Origin: Humulus lupulus
Taxonomy: Eukaryota > Streptophyta > Magnoliopsida > Rosales > Cannabaceae
Direction: 5' to 3'
Length of the DNA: 64,000 nucleotides
NCBI RefSeq assembly: GCF_963169125.1
Contig: NC_084795.1
Coordinates: 189,942,214 to 190,006,213, forward strand
Both the position numbers and the translations under genes were made by a program. Positions 37,901 to 49,174 of this stretch are shown here, in pieces. The notes beneath the pieces were generated by a model. It did no database searches and was not told the DNA's origin. It saw nothing but the letters and a program-made list of their open reading frames with translations. The number at the start of each line of letters is the position of its first letter. Positions within the stretch are counted from its first letter, which is position 1.

Positions 37901-40900
37901 AACTTCTAAGTTTTATGACCTGGTTATTTCCAGGAACATAATTTGAAAACTTAGTTCGTGGTAACTATTATCAATATCTCGTGCTCTTTAAGAAAAACAA
38001 CGATCAATCGGTTGAAGTGAACTTCTAAGTTTTATGACCTGGTTATTACCAGGAACTTAATTTGAAAACTTAGTTCGTGTTAACTTTTATCAATATCTCG
38101 TGCTCTTTAAGAAAAACAACGATCAATCGATTGAAGTTAACTTCTAAGTTTTATGACCTGGTTATTACCAGGAACTTAATTTGAAAACTTAGTTCGTGTT
38201 AACTTTTATCAATATCTCGTGCTCTTTAAGAAAAACAACCATCAATCGATTTAAGTTAACTTCTAAGTATTATGAGCTGGTTGTTTCTAGGAACTTAATT
38301 TGAAAACTTAGTTCGTGTTAACTATTATCAATATCTCGTGCTCTTCAAGAAAAACAACGATCAATCGATTTAAGTTAACTTCTAAGTTTTATGACCTGGT
38401 CATTTCCAGGAACTTAATTTGAAAACTTAGTTCGTGTTAACTTTTATCAATATCTCGTGCTCTTTAAGAAAAACAACGATCAATCGATTTAAGTTAACTT
38501 CTAAGTTTGATGACCTGGTTATTTCTAAGAACTTAATTTGAAAACTTACTTCGTGTTAACTTTTATCATTATCTCGTGCTCTTTAAGAAAAACGACGATC
38601 AATCGATTTAAGTTAACTTCTAAGTTTTATGACCTGGTTATTTCCAGGAACTTAATTTGAAAACTTAGTTCGTGTTAACTTTTATCAATATCTCGTGCTC
38701 TTTAAGAAAAACAACGATCATTCGATTTAAGTTAACTTCTAAGTTTTATGACCTGGTTATTTCTAGGAACTTAATTTGAAAATTTAGTTCGTGTTAAATT
38801 TTATCAATATCTCGTGCTCTTTAAGAAAAACGACGATCAATCGATTTAAGTTCACTTCTATGTTTTATGACCTGGTTATTTCCAGGAATTTAATCTGAAA
38901 ACTTAGTTCGTGTTAACTTTTATCAATATCTCGTGCTCTTTAAGAAAAACAACGATCAATCGATTTAAGTTAACTTCTAAGTTTTATGACCTGGTTATTT
39001 CCAGGAACTTAATTTGAAAACTTAGTTCGTGTCAACTTTTATCAATATCTCGTGCTCTTTTAGAAAAACAACGATCAATCGATTTAAGTTAACTTCTAAG
39101 TTTTATGACCTGGTTATTTCCAGGGACTTAATCTGAAAACTTAGTTCGTGTTAACTTTTATCAATATCTCGTGCTCTTTAAGAAAAACAACGATCAATCG
39201 ATTGAAGTTAACTTCTAAGTTTTATGACCTGGTTATTACCAGGAACTTAATTTGAAAACTTAGTTCGTGTTAACTTTTATCAGTATCTCGTGCTCTTTAA
39301 GAAAAACAACGATCAATCGATTTAAGTTAACTTCTAAGTATTATGACCTGGTTATTTCTTGGAACTTAATTTGAAAACATAGTCCGTGTTAACTATTATC
39401 AATATCTCGTGCTCTTTAAGAAAAACAACGATCAATCGATTTAAGTTAACTTCTAAGTTTTATGACCTGGTTATTTCTAGGGACTTAATTTGAAAACTTA
39501 GTTCGTGTTAACTTTTATCAATATCTCGTGCTCTTTAAGAAAAACAACGATCAATCCATTTAAGTTAACTTCTAAGTTTTATGACCTGGTTATTTCCAGG
39601 AACTTAATTTGAAAAATTAGTTCGTGTTAATTATTATACTTATCTCGTGCTCTTTAAAAAGTCAACGATCAATCGATTGAAGTTAACTTCTAAGTTTTAT
39701 GACCTGGTTATTTCCAGGAATTTAATTTGAAAACTTAGTTCGTTTTAACTTTTATCAATATCTCGTGCTCTTTAAGAAAAACAACGATCAAACGATTTAA
39801 GTTAACTTCTAAGTATTATGATCTGGTTATTTCTAGGAACTTAATTTGAAAACTTACTTCGTGTTAACTTTTATCAATATCTCGTGCTCTTTAAGAAAAA
39901 CAACGATCATTCGATTTAAGTTAACTTCTAAGTTTTATGACCTGGTTATTTCCAGGAACTTAATTTGAAAACTTAGTTCGTGTTAACTTTTATCAATATC
40001 TCGTGCTCTTTAAGAAAAACAACGATCAATCGATTTAAGTTAACTTCTATGTTTTATGACCTGGTTATTTCCAGGAACTTAATTTGAAAACTTAGTTCGT
40101 GTTAAATATTATCAATATCTCGTGCTCTTTAAGAAAAACAACGATCAATAGATTTAAGTTAACTTCTAAGTTTTATGACCTGGTTTTTTCCAGGGACTTA
40201 ATTTGAAAACTTAGTATTTGTTAACTTTTATCAATATCTCGTGCTCTTTAAGAAAAACAATGATCAATCGATTTAAGTTAACTTCTAAGTTTTATGACCT
40301 GGTTATTTCCAGGAACTTAATTTGAAAAATTAGTTCGTGTTAATTATTATACTTATCTCGTGCTCTTTAAAAAAACAACGATCAATCGATTTAAGTTAAC
40401 TTCTAAGTTTTATGACCTGGTTATTTCCAGGAACTTAATTTGAAAACTTAGTTCGTGTCAACTTTTATCAATATCTCGTGCTCTTTTAGAAAAACAACGA
40501 TCAATCGATTTAAGTTAACTTCTAAGTTTTATGACCTGGTTATTTCCAGGGACTTAATCTGAAAACTTAGTTCGTGTTAACTTTTATCAATATCTCGTGC
40601 TCTTTAAGAAAAACAACGATCAATCCATTTAAGTTAACTTCTAAGTTTTATGACCTGGTTATTTCCAGGAACTTAATTTGAAAAATTAGTTCGTGTTAAT
40701 TATTATACTTATCTCATGCTCTTTAAAAAAACAACGATCAATCGATTGAAGTTAACTTCTAAGTTTTATGACCTGGTTATTTCCAGGAATTTAATTTGAA
40801 AACTTAGTTCGTGTTAACTTTTATCAATATCTCGTGCTCTTTAAGAAAAACAACGATCAATCGATTTAAGTTAACTTCTAAGTGTTATGACCTGGTTATT

Positions 40901-43900
40901 TCTAGGAAATTAATTTGAAAACTTACTTCGTGTTAACTTTTATCAATATCTCGTGCTCTTTAAGAAAAACAACGATCAATCGATTGAAGTTAACTTCTAA
41001 GTTTTATGACCTGGTTATTTTCAGGAACTTAATTTGAAAACTTAGTTCGTGTTAACTTTTATCAATATCTCGTGCTCTTTAAGAAAAACAACGATCAATA
41101 GATTTAAGTTAACTTCTAAGTTTTATGACCTGGTTTTTTCCAGGGACTTAATTTGAAAACTTAGTATTTGTTAACTTTTATGAATATCTCGTGCTCTTTA
41201 GGAAAAACAACGATCAATCGATTTAAGTTAACTTCTAAGTTTTATGACCTGGTTATTTCCAGGAACTTAATTTGAAAAATTAGTTCGTGTTAATTATTAT
41301 ACTTATCTCGTGCTCTTTAAAAAAACAACGATCAATCGATTGAAGTTAACTTCTAAGTCTTATGACCTGGTTATTTCCAGGAACTTAATTTGAAAAATTA
41401 GTTCGTGTTAACTTTTATCAATATCTCGTGCTCTTTAAGAAAAACAACGATCAATCGATTTAAGTTAACTTCTATGTTTTATGACCTGGTTATTTCCAGG
41501 AACTTAATTTGAAAACTTAGTTCGTGTTAACTATTATCAATATCTCGTGCTCTTTAAGAAAAACAACGATCAATCGATTGAAGTTAACTTCTAAGTTTTA
41601 TGACCTGGTTATTACCAGGAACTTAATTTGAAAACTTAGTTCGTGTTAACTTTTATCAGTATCTCATGCTCTTTAAGAAAAACAACGATCAATCGATTTA
41701 AGTTAACTTCTAAGTATTATGACCTGGTTATTTCTTGGAACTTAATTTGAAAACTTAGTCCGTGTTAACTATTATCAATATCTCGTGCTCTTTAAGAAAA
41801 ACAACGATCAATCGATTTAAGTTAACTTCTAAGTTTTATGACCTGGTTATTTCCAGGAACTTAATTTAAAAACTTAGTTCGTGTTAACTTTTATCAATAT
41901 CTCGTGCACTTTTAGAAAAACAACGATCAATCAATTTTAGTTAACTTCTATGTTTTATGACCTGGTTATTTCTAGGAACTTAATTTGAAAACTTAGTTCG
42001 TGTTAAATTTTATCAATATCTCGTGCTCTTTAAGAAAAACAACGATCAATCGATTTAAGTTCACTTCTATGTTTTATGACCTGGTTATTTCCAGGAACTT
42101 AATTTGAAAACTTAGTTCGTGTAAACTTTTATCAATATCTCGTGTTCTTTAAAAAAACAACGATCAATCGATTTAAGTTAACTTCTAAGTTTTATGACCT
42201 GGTTATTTCCAGGAACTTAATTTGAAAACTTAGTTCGTGTTAACTTTTATCAATATCTCGTGCTCTTTAAGAAAAACAACGATCAATCGATTTAAGTTAA
42301 CTTCTAAGTTTTATGACCTGGTTATTTCTAAGGACTTAATTTGAAAACTTAGTTCGTGTTAACTTTTATCAATATCTCGTGATCTTTAAGAAAAACAACG
42401 ATCAATCCATTTAAGTTAACTTCTAAGTTTTATGACCTGGTTATTTCCAGGAACTTAATTTGAAAAATTAGTTCGTGTTAATTATTATACTTATCTCGTG
42501 CTCTTTAAAAAGTCAACGATCAATCGATTGAAGTTAACTTCTAAGTTTTATGACCTGGTTATTTCCAGGAATTTAATTTGAAAACTTAGTTCGTTTTAAC
42601 TTTTATCAATATCTCGTGCTCTTTAAGAAAAACAACGATCAAACGATTTAAGTTAACTTCTAAGTATTATGATCTGGTTATTTCTAGGAACTTAATTTGA
42701 AAACTTACTTCGTGTTAACTTTTATCAATATCTCGTGCTCTTTAAGAAAAACAACGATCATTCGATTTAAGTTAACTTCTAAGTTTTATGACCTGGTTAT
42801 TTCCAGGAACTTAATTTGAAAACTTAGTTCGTGTTAACTTTTATCAATATCTCGTGCTCTTTAAGAAAAACAACGATCAATCGATTTAAGTTAACTTCTA
42901 TGTTTTATGACCTGGTTATTTCCAGGAACTTAATTTGAAAACTTAGTTCGTGTTAAATATTATCAATATCTCGTGCTCTTTAAGAAAAACAACGATCAAT
43001 AGATTTAAGTTAACTTCTAAGTTTTATGACCTGGTTTTTTCCAGGGACTTAATTTGAAAACTTAGTATTTGTTAACTTTTATCAATATCTCGTGCTCTTT
43101 AAGAAAAACAATGATCAATCGATTTAAGTTAACTTCTAAGTTTTATGACCTGGTTATTTCCAGGAACTTAATTTGAAAAATTAGTTCGTGTTAATTATTA
43201 TACTTATCTCGTGCTCTTTAAAAAAACAACGATCAATCGATTGAAGTTAACTTCTAAGTTTTATGACCTGGTTATTTTTAGGAACTTAATTTGAAAACTT
43301 AGTTCGTGTTAACTTTTATCAATATCTCGTGCACTTTAAGAAAAACAACGATCAATCGATTTAAGTTAACTTCTATGTTTTATGACCTGGTTATTTCCAG
43401 GAACTTAATTTGAAAACTTAGTTCGTGTTAACTATTATCAATATCTCGTGCTCTTTAAGAAAAACAACGATCAATCGATTTAAGTTAACTTCTAAGTTTT
43501 ATGACCTGGTTATTTCCAGGAACTTAATTTGAAAACTTAGTTCGTGGTAACTATTATCAATATCTCGTGCTCTTTAAGAAAAACAACGATCAATCGGTTG
43601 AAGTTAACTTCTAAGTTTTATGACCTGGTTATTACCAGGAACTTAATTTGAAAACTTAGTTCGTGTTAACTATTATCAATATCTCGTGCTCTTTAAGAAA
43701 AACAACGATCAATCGATTGAAGTTAACTTCTAAGTTTTATGACCTGGTTATTACCAGGAACTTAATTTGAAAACTTAGTTCGTGTTAACTTTTATCAATA
43801 TCTCGTGCTCTTTAAGAAAAACAACCATCAATCGATTTAAGTTAACTTCTAAGTATTATGAGCTGGTTATTACTAGGAACTTAATTTGAAAACTTAGTTC

Positions 43901-44180
43901 GTGTTAACTATTATCAATATCTCGTGCTCTTTAAGAAAAACAACGATCAATCGATTTAAGTTAACTTCTAAGTTTTATGACCTGGTCATTTCCAGGAACT
44001 TAATTTGAAAACTTAGTTCGTGTTAACTTTTATCAATATCTCGTGCACTTTAAGAAAAACAACGATCAATCGATTTAAGTTAACTTCTAAGTTTGATGAC
44101 CTGGTTATTTCTAAGAACTTAATTTGAAAACTTACTTCGTGTTAACTTTTATCATTATCTCGTGCTCTTTAAGAAAAACG

Positions 44181-46950
44181 ACGATCAATCAATTTAAGTT
44201 AACTTCTAAGTCTTATGACCTGGTTATTTCCAGGAACTTAATTTGAAAACTTAGTTCGTGTTAACTTTTATCAATATCTCGTGCTCTTTAAGAAAAACAA
44301 CGATCATTCGATTTAAGTTAACTTCTAAGTTTTATGACCTGGTTATTTCTAGGAACTTAATTTGAAAACTTAGTTCGTGTTAAATTTTATCAATATCTCG
44401 TGCTCTTTAAGAAAAACGACGATCAATCGATTTAAGTTCACTTCTATGTTTTATGACCTGGTTATTTCCAGGAATTTAATCTGAAAACTTAGTTCGTGTT
44501 AACTTTTATCAATATCTCGTGCTCTTTAAGAAAAACAACGATCAATCGATTTAAGTTAACTTCTAAGTTTTATGACCTGGTTATTTCCAGGAACTTAATT
44601 TGAAAACTCAGTTCGTGTCAACTTTTATCAATATCTCGTGCTCTTTTAGAAAAACAACGATCAATCGATTTAAGTTAACTTCTAAGTTTTATGACCTTGT
44701 TATTTCCAGGGACTTAATCTGAAAACTTAGTTCGTGTTAACTTTTATCAATATCTCGTGCTCTTTAAGAAAAACAACGATCAATCCATTTAAGTTAACTT
44801 CTATGTTTTATGACCTGGTTATTTCCAGGAACTTAATTTGAAAAATTAGTTCGTGTTAATTATTATACTTATCTCATGCTCTTTAAAAAAACAACGATCA
44901 ATCGATTGAAGTTAACTTCTAAGTTTTATGACCTGGTTATTTCCAGGAATTTAATTTGAAAACTTAGTTCGTGTTAACTTTTATCAATATCTCGTGCTCT
45001 TTAAGAAAAACAACGATCAATCGATTTAAGTTAACTTCTAAGTATTATGACCTGGTTATTTCTAGGAAATTAATTTGAAAACTTACTTCGTGTTAACTTT
45101 TATCAATATCTCGTGCTCTTTAAGAAAAACAACGATCAATCGATTGAAGTTAACTTCTAAGTTTTATGACCTGGTTATTTCCAGGAACTTAATTTGAAAA
45201 CTTAGTTCGTGTTAACTTTTATCAATATCTCGTGCTCTTTAAGAAAAACAACGTTCAATAGATTTAAGTTAACTTCTAAGTTTTATGACCTGGTTTTTTC
45301 CAGGGACTTAATTTGAAAACTTAGTATTTGTTAACTTTTATCAATATCTCGTGCTCTTTAAGAAAAACAACGATCAATCGATTTAAGTTAACTTCTAAGT
45401 TTTATGACCTGGTTATTTCCAGGAACTTAATTTGTAAAATTAGTTCGTGTTAATTATTATACTTATCTCGTGCTCTTTAAAAAAACAACGATCAATCGAT
45501 TGAAGTTAACTTCTAAGTTTTATGACCTGGTTATTTCCAGGAACTTAATTTGAAAAATTAGTTCGTGTTAACTTTTATCAATATCTCGTGCTCTTTAAGA
45601 AAAACAACGATCAATCGATTTAAGTTAACTTCTATGTTTTATGACCTGGTTATTTCCAGGAACTTAATTTGAAAACTTAGTTCGTGTTAAATATTATCAA
45701 TATCTCGTGCTCTTTAAGAAAAACAACGATCAATAGATTTAAGTTAACTTCTAAGTTTTATGACCTGGTTTTTTCCAGGGACTTAATTTGAAAACTTAGT
45801 ATTTGTTAACTTTTATCAATATCTCGTGCTCTTTAAGAAAAACAATGATCAATCGATTTAAGTTAACTTCTAAGTTTTATGACCTGGTTATTTCCAGGAA
45901 CTTAATTTGAAAAATTAGTTCGTGTTAATTATTATACTTATCTCGTGCTCTTTAAAAAAACAACGATCAATCGATTGAAGTTAACTTCTAAGTTTTATGA
46001 CCTGGTTATTTTTAGGAACTTAATTTGAAAACTTAGTTCGTGTTAACTTTTATCAATATCTCGTGCACTTTAAGAAAAACAACGATCAATCGATTTAAGT
46101 TAACTTCTATGTTTTATGACCTGGTTATTTCCAGGAACTTAATTTGAAAACTTAGTTCGTGTTAACTATTATCAATATCTCGTGCTCTTTAAGAAAAACA
46201 ACGATCAATCGATTTAAGTTAACTTCTAAGTTTTATGACCTGGTTATTTCCAGGAACTTAATTTGAAAACTTAGTTCGTGGTAACTATTATCAATATCTC
46301 GTGCTCTTTAAGAAAAACAACGATCAATCGGTTGAAGTTAACTTCTAAGTTTTATGACCTGGTTATTACCAGGAACTTAATTTGAAAACTTAGTTCGTGT
46401 TAACTATTATCAATATCTCGTGCTCTTTAAGAAAAACAACGATCAATCGATTGAAGTTAACTTCTAAGTTTTATGACCTGGTTATTACCAGGAACTTAAT
46501 TTGAAAACTTAGTTCGTGTTAACTTTTATCAATATCTCGTGCTCTTTAAGAAAAACAACCATAAATCGATTTAAGTTAACTTCTAAGTATTATGAGCTGG
46601 TTATTACTAGGAACTTAATTTGAAAACTTAGTTCGTGTTAACTATTATCAATATCTCGTGCTCTTTAAGAAAAACAATGATCAATCGATTTAAGTTAACT
46701 TCTAAGTTTTATGACCTGGTCATTTCCAGGAACTTAATTTGAAAACTTAGTTCGTGTTAACTTTTATCAATATCTCGTGCACTTTAAGAAAAACAACGAT
46801 CAATCGATTTAAGTTAACTTCTAAGTTTGATGACCTGGTTATTTCTAAGAACTTAATTTGAAAACTTACTTCGTGTTAACTTTTATCATTATCTCGTGCT
46901 CTTTAAGAAAAACGACGATCAATCAATTTAAGTTAACTTCTAAGTTTTAT
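44181..46950 (+). repeat. 23-monomer HOR copy preceding the insertion
   Basis: ACGATCAATCAATTTAAG at 44,181 recurs at 46,915, an offset of 2,734 bp (23 x 119 - 3, three 118-bp monomers). The second copy is broken by the inserted element at 46,951 and resumes at 49,187, which corresponds to 44,217. Downstream the same order of variants appears: GATCATTCG, TTAAATTTT with GTTCACTTC, AATTTAATCTG, then AAACTCAGTTCGTGTC near 44,606 and 49,576. The first copy has no insert, so the element arrived after the duplication. Confidence 0.85.
46946..46950. repeat. Left target-site duplication (TTTAT)
   Basis: These are bases 78-82 of the interrupted monomer. The same five bases reappear at 49,182-49,186, and removing the insert and one copy restores the normal AAGTTTTATGACC of the satellite. 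A 5-bp duplication is the usual size for LTR-retrotransposon integrases. Confidence 0.95.
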
Positions 46951-46957
46951 TGTAACG
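46951..46957. repeat. Left terminal inverted repeat of the element
   Basis: TGTAACG here is the exact reverse complement of CGTTACA at 49,175-49,181. Beyond seven bases the match continues only if one A is skipped (ACCC on the left against CCCT on the right). Short inverted ends starting with TG are standard for LTRs. Confidence 0.9.
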
Positions 46958-47640
46958 ACCCAAATTCGCTAATAAGGCTTAAGGGCCTTGATTAGTGTGC
47001 CAGGAGGGCAGGTTGGGATTTATGTGTGATTTTATGAATTAAATGCATGGTTATGATTTAAAGCATGTTATTTGGCTATTTGTTTAACTGAGATGCATGG
47101 CTATGTTTACTAGTATGCATGTAGGCCCGGATCGTGTTAGAAGGGCATAATTGTAATTTTGGCCATGTTGGGCATAACTGTATTGATATGTGATAATTGT
47201 ATTCTGTGAATTGTACCACGTGGGTGTGGTTGTATTATTGTGATGCACGTGCCGAGACGGTTCTAGAGAGCTCGTTAACTCAAGAGTCACAACAGGATTT
47301 CTATACCCGGCTCGGGAGGAGCCTAGGGGTACCTCGGGGATTTTATGGTTAAGTTGAGGTTTAGCGGGTAATGGTTATTGGAGATTTAGTAACCTGGGTA
47401 ACCATTAGTTACTGCTGAGAGTAACAACTTTTAGAGAGAAAATGGTAGAAATGAAATAGAAATGAAAGGACTTAAGTGCCCTTGAGGTTTAAGTAGGAAA
47501 AGATAGGCAAGGAAGGGTAAAGTGGTCATTTGGCAAGGTTAATAGACAAATTTGGGCTGTGTATATGGGGTGTACGGTTTGGGGCTTATTTATGTTTAGT
47601 CTTGATAGAGTTTGAAGAGAAGAGAAATGAGAGGGAAAAG
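46958..47640. other. Left part of the LTR, no gene seen
   Basis: Mixed-composition sequence with TG-rich stretches and repeated ATGCATG motifs near 47,044 and 47,092-47,119. By analogy with other LTRs this would be U3-like if the element is on the + strand. TGTATATGG at about 47,560 is the nearest thing to a TATA box but is not canonical. I see no coding signal. Confidence 0.4.
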
Positions 47641-47652
47641 CTAGGGCATGAG

Positions 47653-47672
47653 GAAGAAGAAGAAGAAGAAGA
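47653..47672 (+). repeat. (GAA)6 microsatellite in a purine-rich tract
   Basis: Six GAA triplets with a purine-rich continuation (GAGAAGGAGAAG) to about 47,690. It creates a glutamate run in one frame and a serine run on the opposite strand, which explains the two low-complexity open frames here. Confidence 0.9.
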
Positions 47673-48023
47673 GAAGGAGAAGTGGGAGTCTAGGAAGGGG
47701 TCAAGCAAGCCTTGTGTGGATTCTCCATTGGAGGTAAGAGCTTTATACATACCTAAGTTTTGATTTCTGTTTTGAATTGTAAAATCTAGAGCTTGAGTTA
47801 GTTGTTTGAGTTTTGGGATGAGTTGCTGAAAATAGGAATCAATGGGTGTGAATCTTGGGTGTATTGATGTTTTGAGCTTGAATCTTGAGTTATGGGTTGT
47901 TATATGGTCTATTTGATGTTTGAAATTTATTTTGGGGTTTGGGTATTGGTTTAGTATGAATTGGGAAGGTTTTAGCTCGGAGAAAGCGCAGGAGAAAACC
48001 CAGAATTCTGGGTCTGCGAAGGC

Positions 48024-48111
48024 GTGCCGCGACACAAGTTTTCGTGCCGCGGCAAGGGAGCCTCTGGCTGGTGGGTGCCGCGGCACAAGGATGTGGTGCC
48101 GCGGCACAAGG
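48024..48111. repeat. Four copies of a CpG-rich palindromic motif in the LTR
   Basis: GTGCCGCGRCA-type motifs start at 48,024, 48,044, 48,075 and 48,096. The last two contain the perfect 12-bp palindrome GTGCCGCGGCAC followed by AAGG. The first has GACAC in place of GGCAC, and the second has GGCAAGG. Spacings are 20, 31 and 21 bp. The palindrome has the shape of a dimeric-protein binding site, but no binding protein is known from this sequence. It may equally be local duplication within the LTR. Confidence 0.8.
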
Positions 48112-48350
48112 CAAATTTCAGGGCATCATTTTTAGGCAATTTTAGGCCTTTGCTCCGGGGGTTCGGGGGATGTCTCCGGGGTGTTGTTTTAAGGTTTTAG
48201 AAGTCCCGAGAGTGCGGGATTGGTCCCGAGAAGTGGTTTTGGGTTGATTAGTATTGAGGGATGTTTCTTGTGTGTTGTGACTAGGTTGTTGGTGAGGCTC
48301 GTGCTTGAGGACCGTGCTCGCGGCTTAAGTGCATCAGGAGGCTCGGTGTG

Positions 48351-48358
48351 CAGGTAAG
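48351..48358 (+). other. CAGGTAAG element (splice-donor-like), one of two exact copies
   Basis: CAGGTAAG lies here and at 48,816-48,823. Each is preceded by a GCTC-rich stretch ending TGTGCAG or TGTTGCAG. A related AGGTAAG lies at 47,732-47,738. The string matches the consensus plant 5' splice site, but no exon or acceptor can be shown. The two surroundings may be a decayed internal duplication of the LTR. Confidence 0.35.
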
Positions 48359-48498
48359 AAAACTATAACACCCGAGGTTAGGGCATGGCCCCAGATTGTA
48401 TTATGTGCAAATGTTTAAACCTTAAATGAATCATGATGTGAGTGAATGATTATTTTGAATGTACTATATGTGTGATTATGATGAAATGAGCGGCAAGG

Positions 48499-48562
48499 GC
48501 CGAGTACGGCGTAAGCCGGGGCGGCCGTGGGCCGGGTACGGCGTAAGCCGGGGCGGCCGTGG
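48499..48562. repeat. 32-bp tandem duplication in the LTR
   Basis: Two adjacent 32-bp units, 48,499-48,530 and 48,531-48,562, differ at one base (GCCGAGTACGG against GCCGGGTACGG). Both contain GTAAGCCGGGGCGGCC. The block is very G+C- and CpG-rich compared with everything around it. It appears to be a recent slippage or replication duplication. Confidence 0.92.
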
Positions 48563-48565
48563 GCC

Positions 48566-49174
48566 GAAAGTAACACCTAGCACATGGGATGCTATATTCA
48601 GGGTGGGACCCAAGGGATACATGAGTTATCCTCGCGGTGAGAACCGATACCCCAGGCTTCGGTAAGGCTCTGGGGCTGCATGGCCGTGTTTGCTTAGTCT
48701 AATGATTGACTTGTTTAATTGTGGATTATCTGTTATGATAAACTGTATACGTTGCATATGTTATGTTCTGCATGAGTTTTCTTGCTGGGCTTCGGCTCAC
48801 GGGTGCTCTGTGTTGCAGGTAAGGGCAATGATTGAGTCAACCAACCATGAGTACGGAGAGCGTGAAGCGACGTGTACATGTTTGACCTGCCCGACTGCTT
48901 TGGTTGGGGGTTTATTCGAAAATGGCTGTAATAATCTATAATTTTATAATTTCTCAAACTGTAACCTTATTTCAAGATGTAATTAGTTTTCAAACCTTAT
49001 TTTGGGATCCCAACTTTTTAATAATAGAAGTTTTGATGAAACGATGCATTTTCAAAGATTACAGCCTTAACTTTTAATTAGTCACACTTTTGTTTCAAAA
49101 ACCTCGGTTAGCGAGTTCATTGCACACTGTTTTGTCTTAAAAACTCACTTAGTAACGGCTCTAAGGAAGTAGGG
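48566..49174. other. Right part of the LTR, no gene seen
   Basis: Starts moderately G+C-rich and becomes AT-rich from about 48,930. AATAATCTATAATTTTATAA near 48,930 and AATAATA at 49,020-49,026 are possible polyadenylation-type signals if the element is in + orientation, but neither is canonical AATAAA. A Ty3- or Ty1-type coding domain is absent. The segment ends just before CGTTACA. Confidence 0.4.

Larger units (their letters stand above)
1..46950 (+). repeat. Left satellite array, 119-bp monomer, about 394.5 copies
   Basis: Tandem head-to-tail array with no inverted monomer that I can find. Taking the G of GTTCGTG as base 1, successive starts fall at 1, 120, 239 and so on, which gives a 119-bp unit. 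Landmarks in each unit are GTTAAC at bases 7-12 and again at 64-69, TCTCGTGCTC near bases 24-33, CAATCGAT near 52-59, and CCTGG-TTATTT-CCAGG at 85-100. My hand count of the consensus gives 35 G+C of 119. Copies differ mostly by single substitutions that recur in HOR patterns. The unit is not a multiple of 3 and has stops in every frame, so it cannot encode a long repeat protein. The array continues past the left window edge. The monomer matches no satellite I can name. Its function is unknown; a structural role in heterochromatin or a centromere is inference only. Confidence 0.98.
28799..46950 (+). repeat. Third satellite domain: 118-bp subfamily and about 2.3-2.9-kb HORs
   Basis: HOR spacings here are multiples of 119 less a few bases, one per 118-bp monomer. 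CTTAGTATTTG occurs at 29,275, 30,345, 32,961, 35,220, 40,215, 41,165, 43,066, 45,325 and 45,800. Spacing 32,961-35,220 is 2,259 (19 x 119 - 2), and 43,066-45,325 is the same. GATCATTCG marks 31,822, 34,200, 36,459 and 38,719 (20-, 19- and 19-mers). ATCAGTATCTCG recurs near 37,261, 39,283 and 41,659. A two-monomer repeat with TATCTGGTGC and GACCAGG occurs near 29.65-30.0 kb. The nesting is complex, so unit boundaries are not resolved by hand. Confidence 0.85.

Noticed and set aside
1..46950. CRISPR-like array of regular repeats
   Set aside because: The repeat unit is contiguous with no unique spacers, all 119 bases recur, and the setting is eukaryotic satellite DNA.
47084..47290. 68-residue open frame on the - strand
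   Set aside because: Short, with no domain or signal, within non-coding LTR sequence.
47555..47570. TATA box (TGTATATGG) and AATAATA polyadenylation signal at 49,020 for the LTR
   Set aside because: Neither is canonical, and such short AT strings are expected by chance. Orientation of the element is also uncertain.
47530..47763. 77-residue open frame on the + strand with a glutamate run
   Set aside because: The run comes from the (GAA)6 tract. There is no domain and the frame lies inside an LTR. The start and stop have no supporting context, so it is treated as chance.
47586..48107. 173-residue open frame on the - strand
   Set aside because: Low complexity (a serine run opposite the GAA tract) and no recognisable motif. 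It crosses the palindromic repeat cluster of the LTR and overlaps the opposite frame.
47890..48135. Short open frames of 71-74 residues on both strands
   Set aside because: They arise because the G+C-rich palindrome cluster is poor in stop codons. The two strands overlap and neither has a coding signature.
48459..48957. Open frames of 68-83 residues in the right part of the LTR
   Set aside because: No protein family resemblance. One runs through the 32-bp tandem duplication, and the rest look like chance frames.
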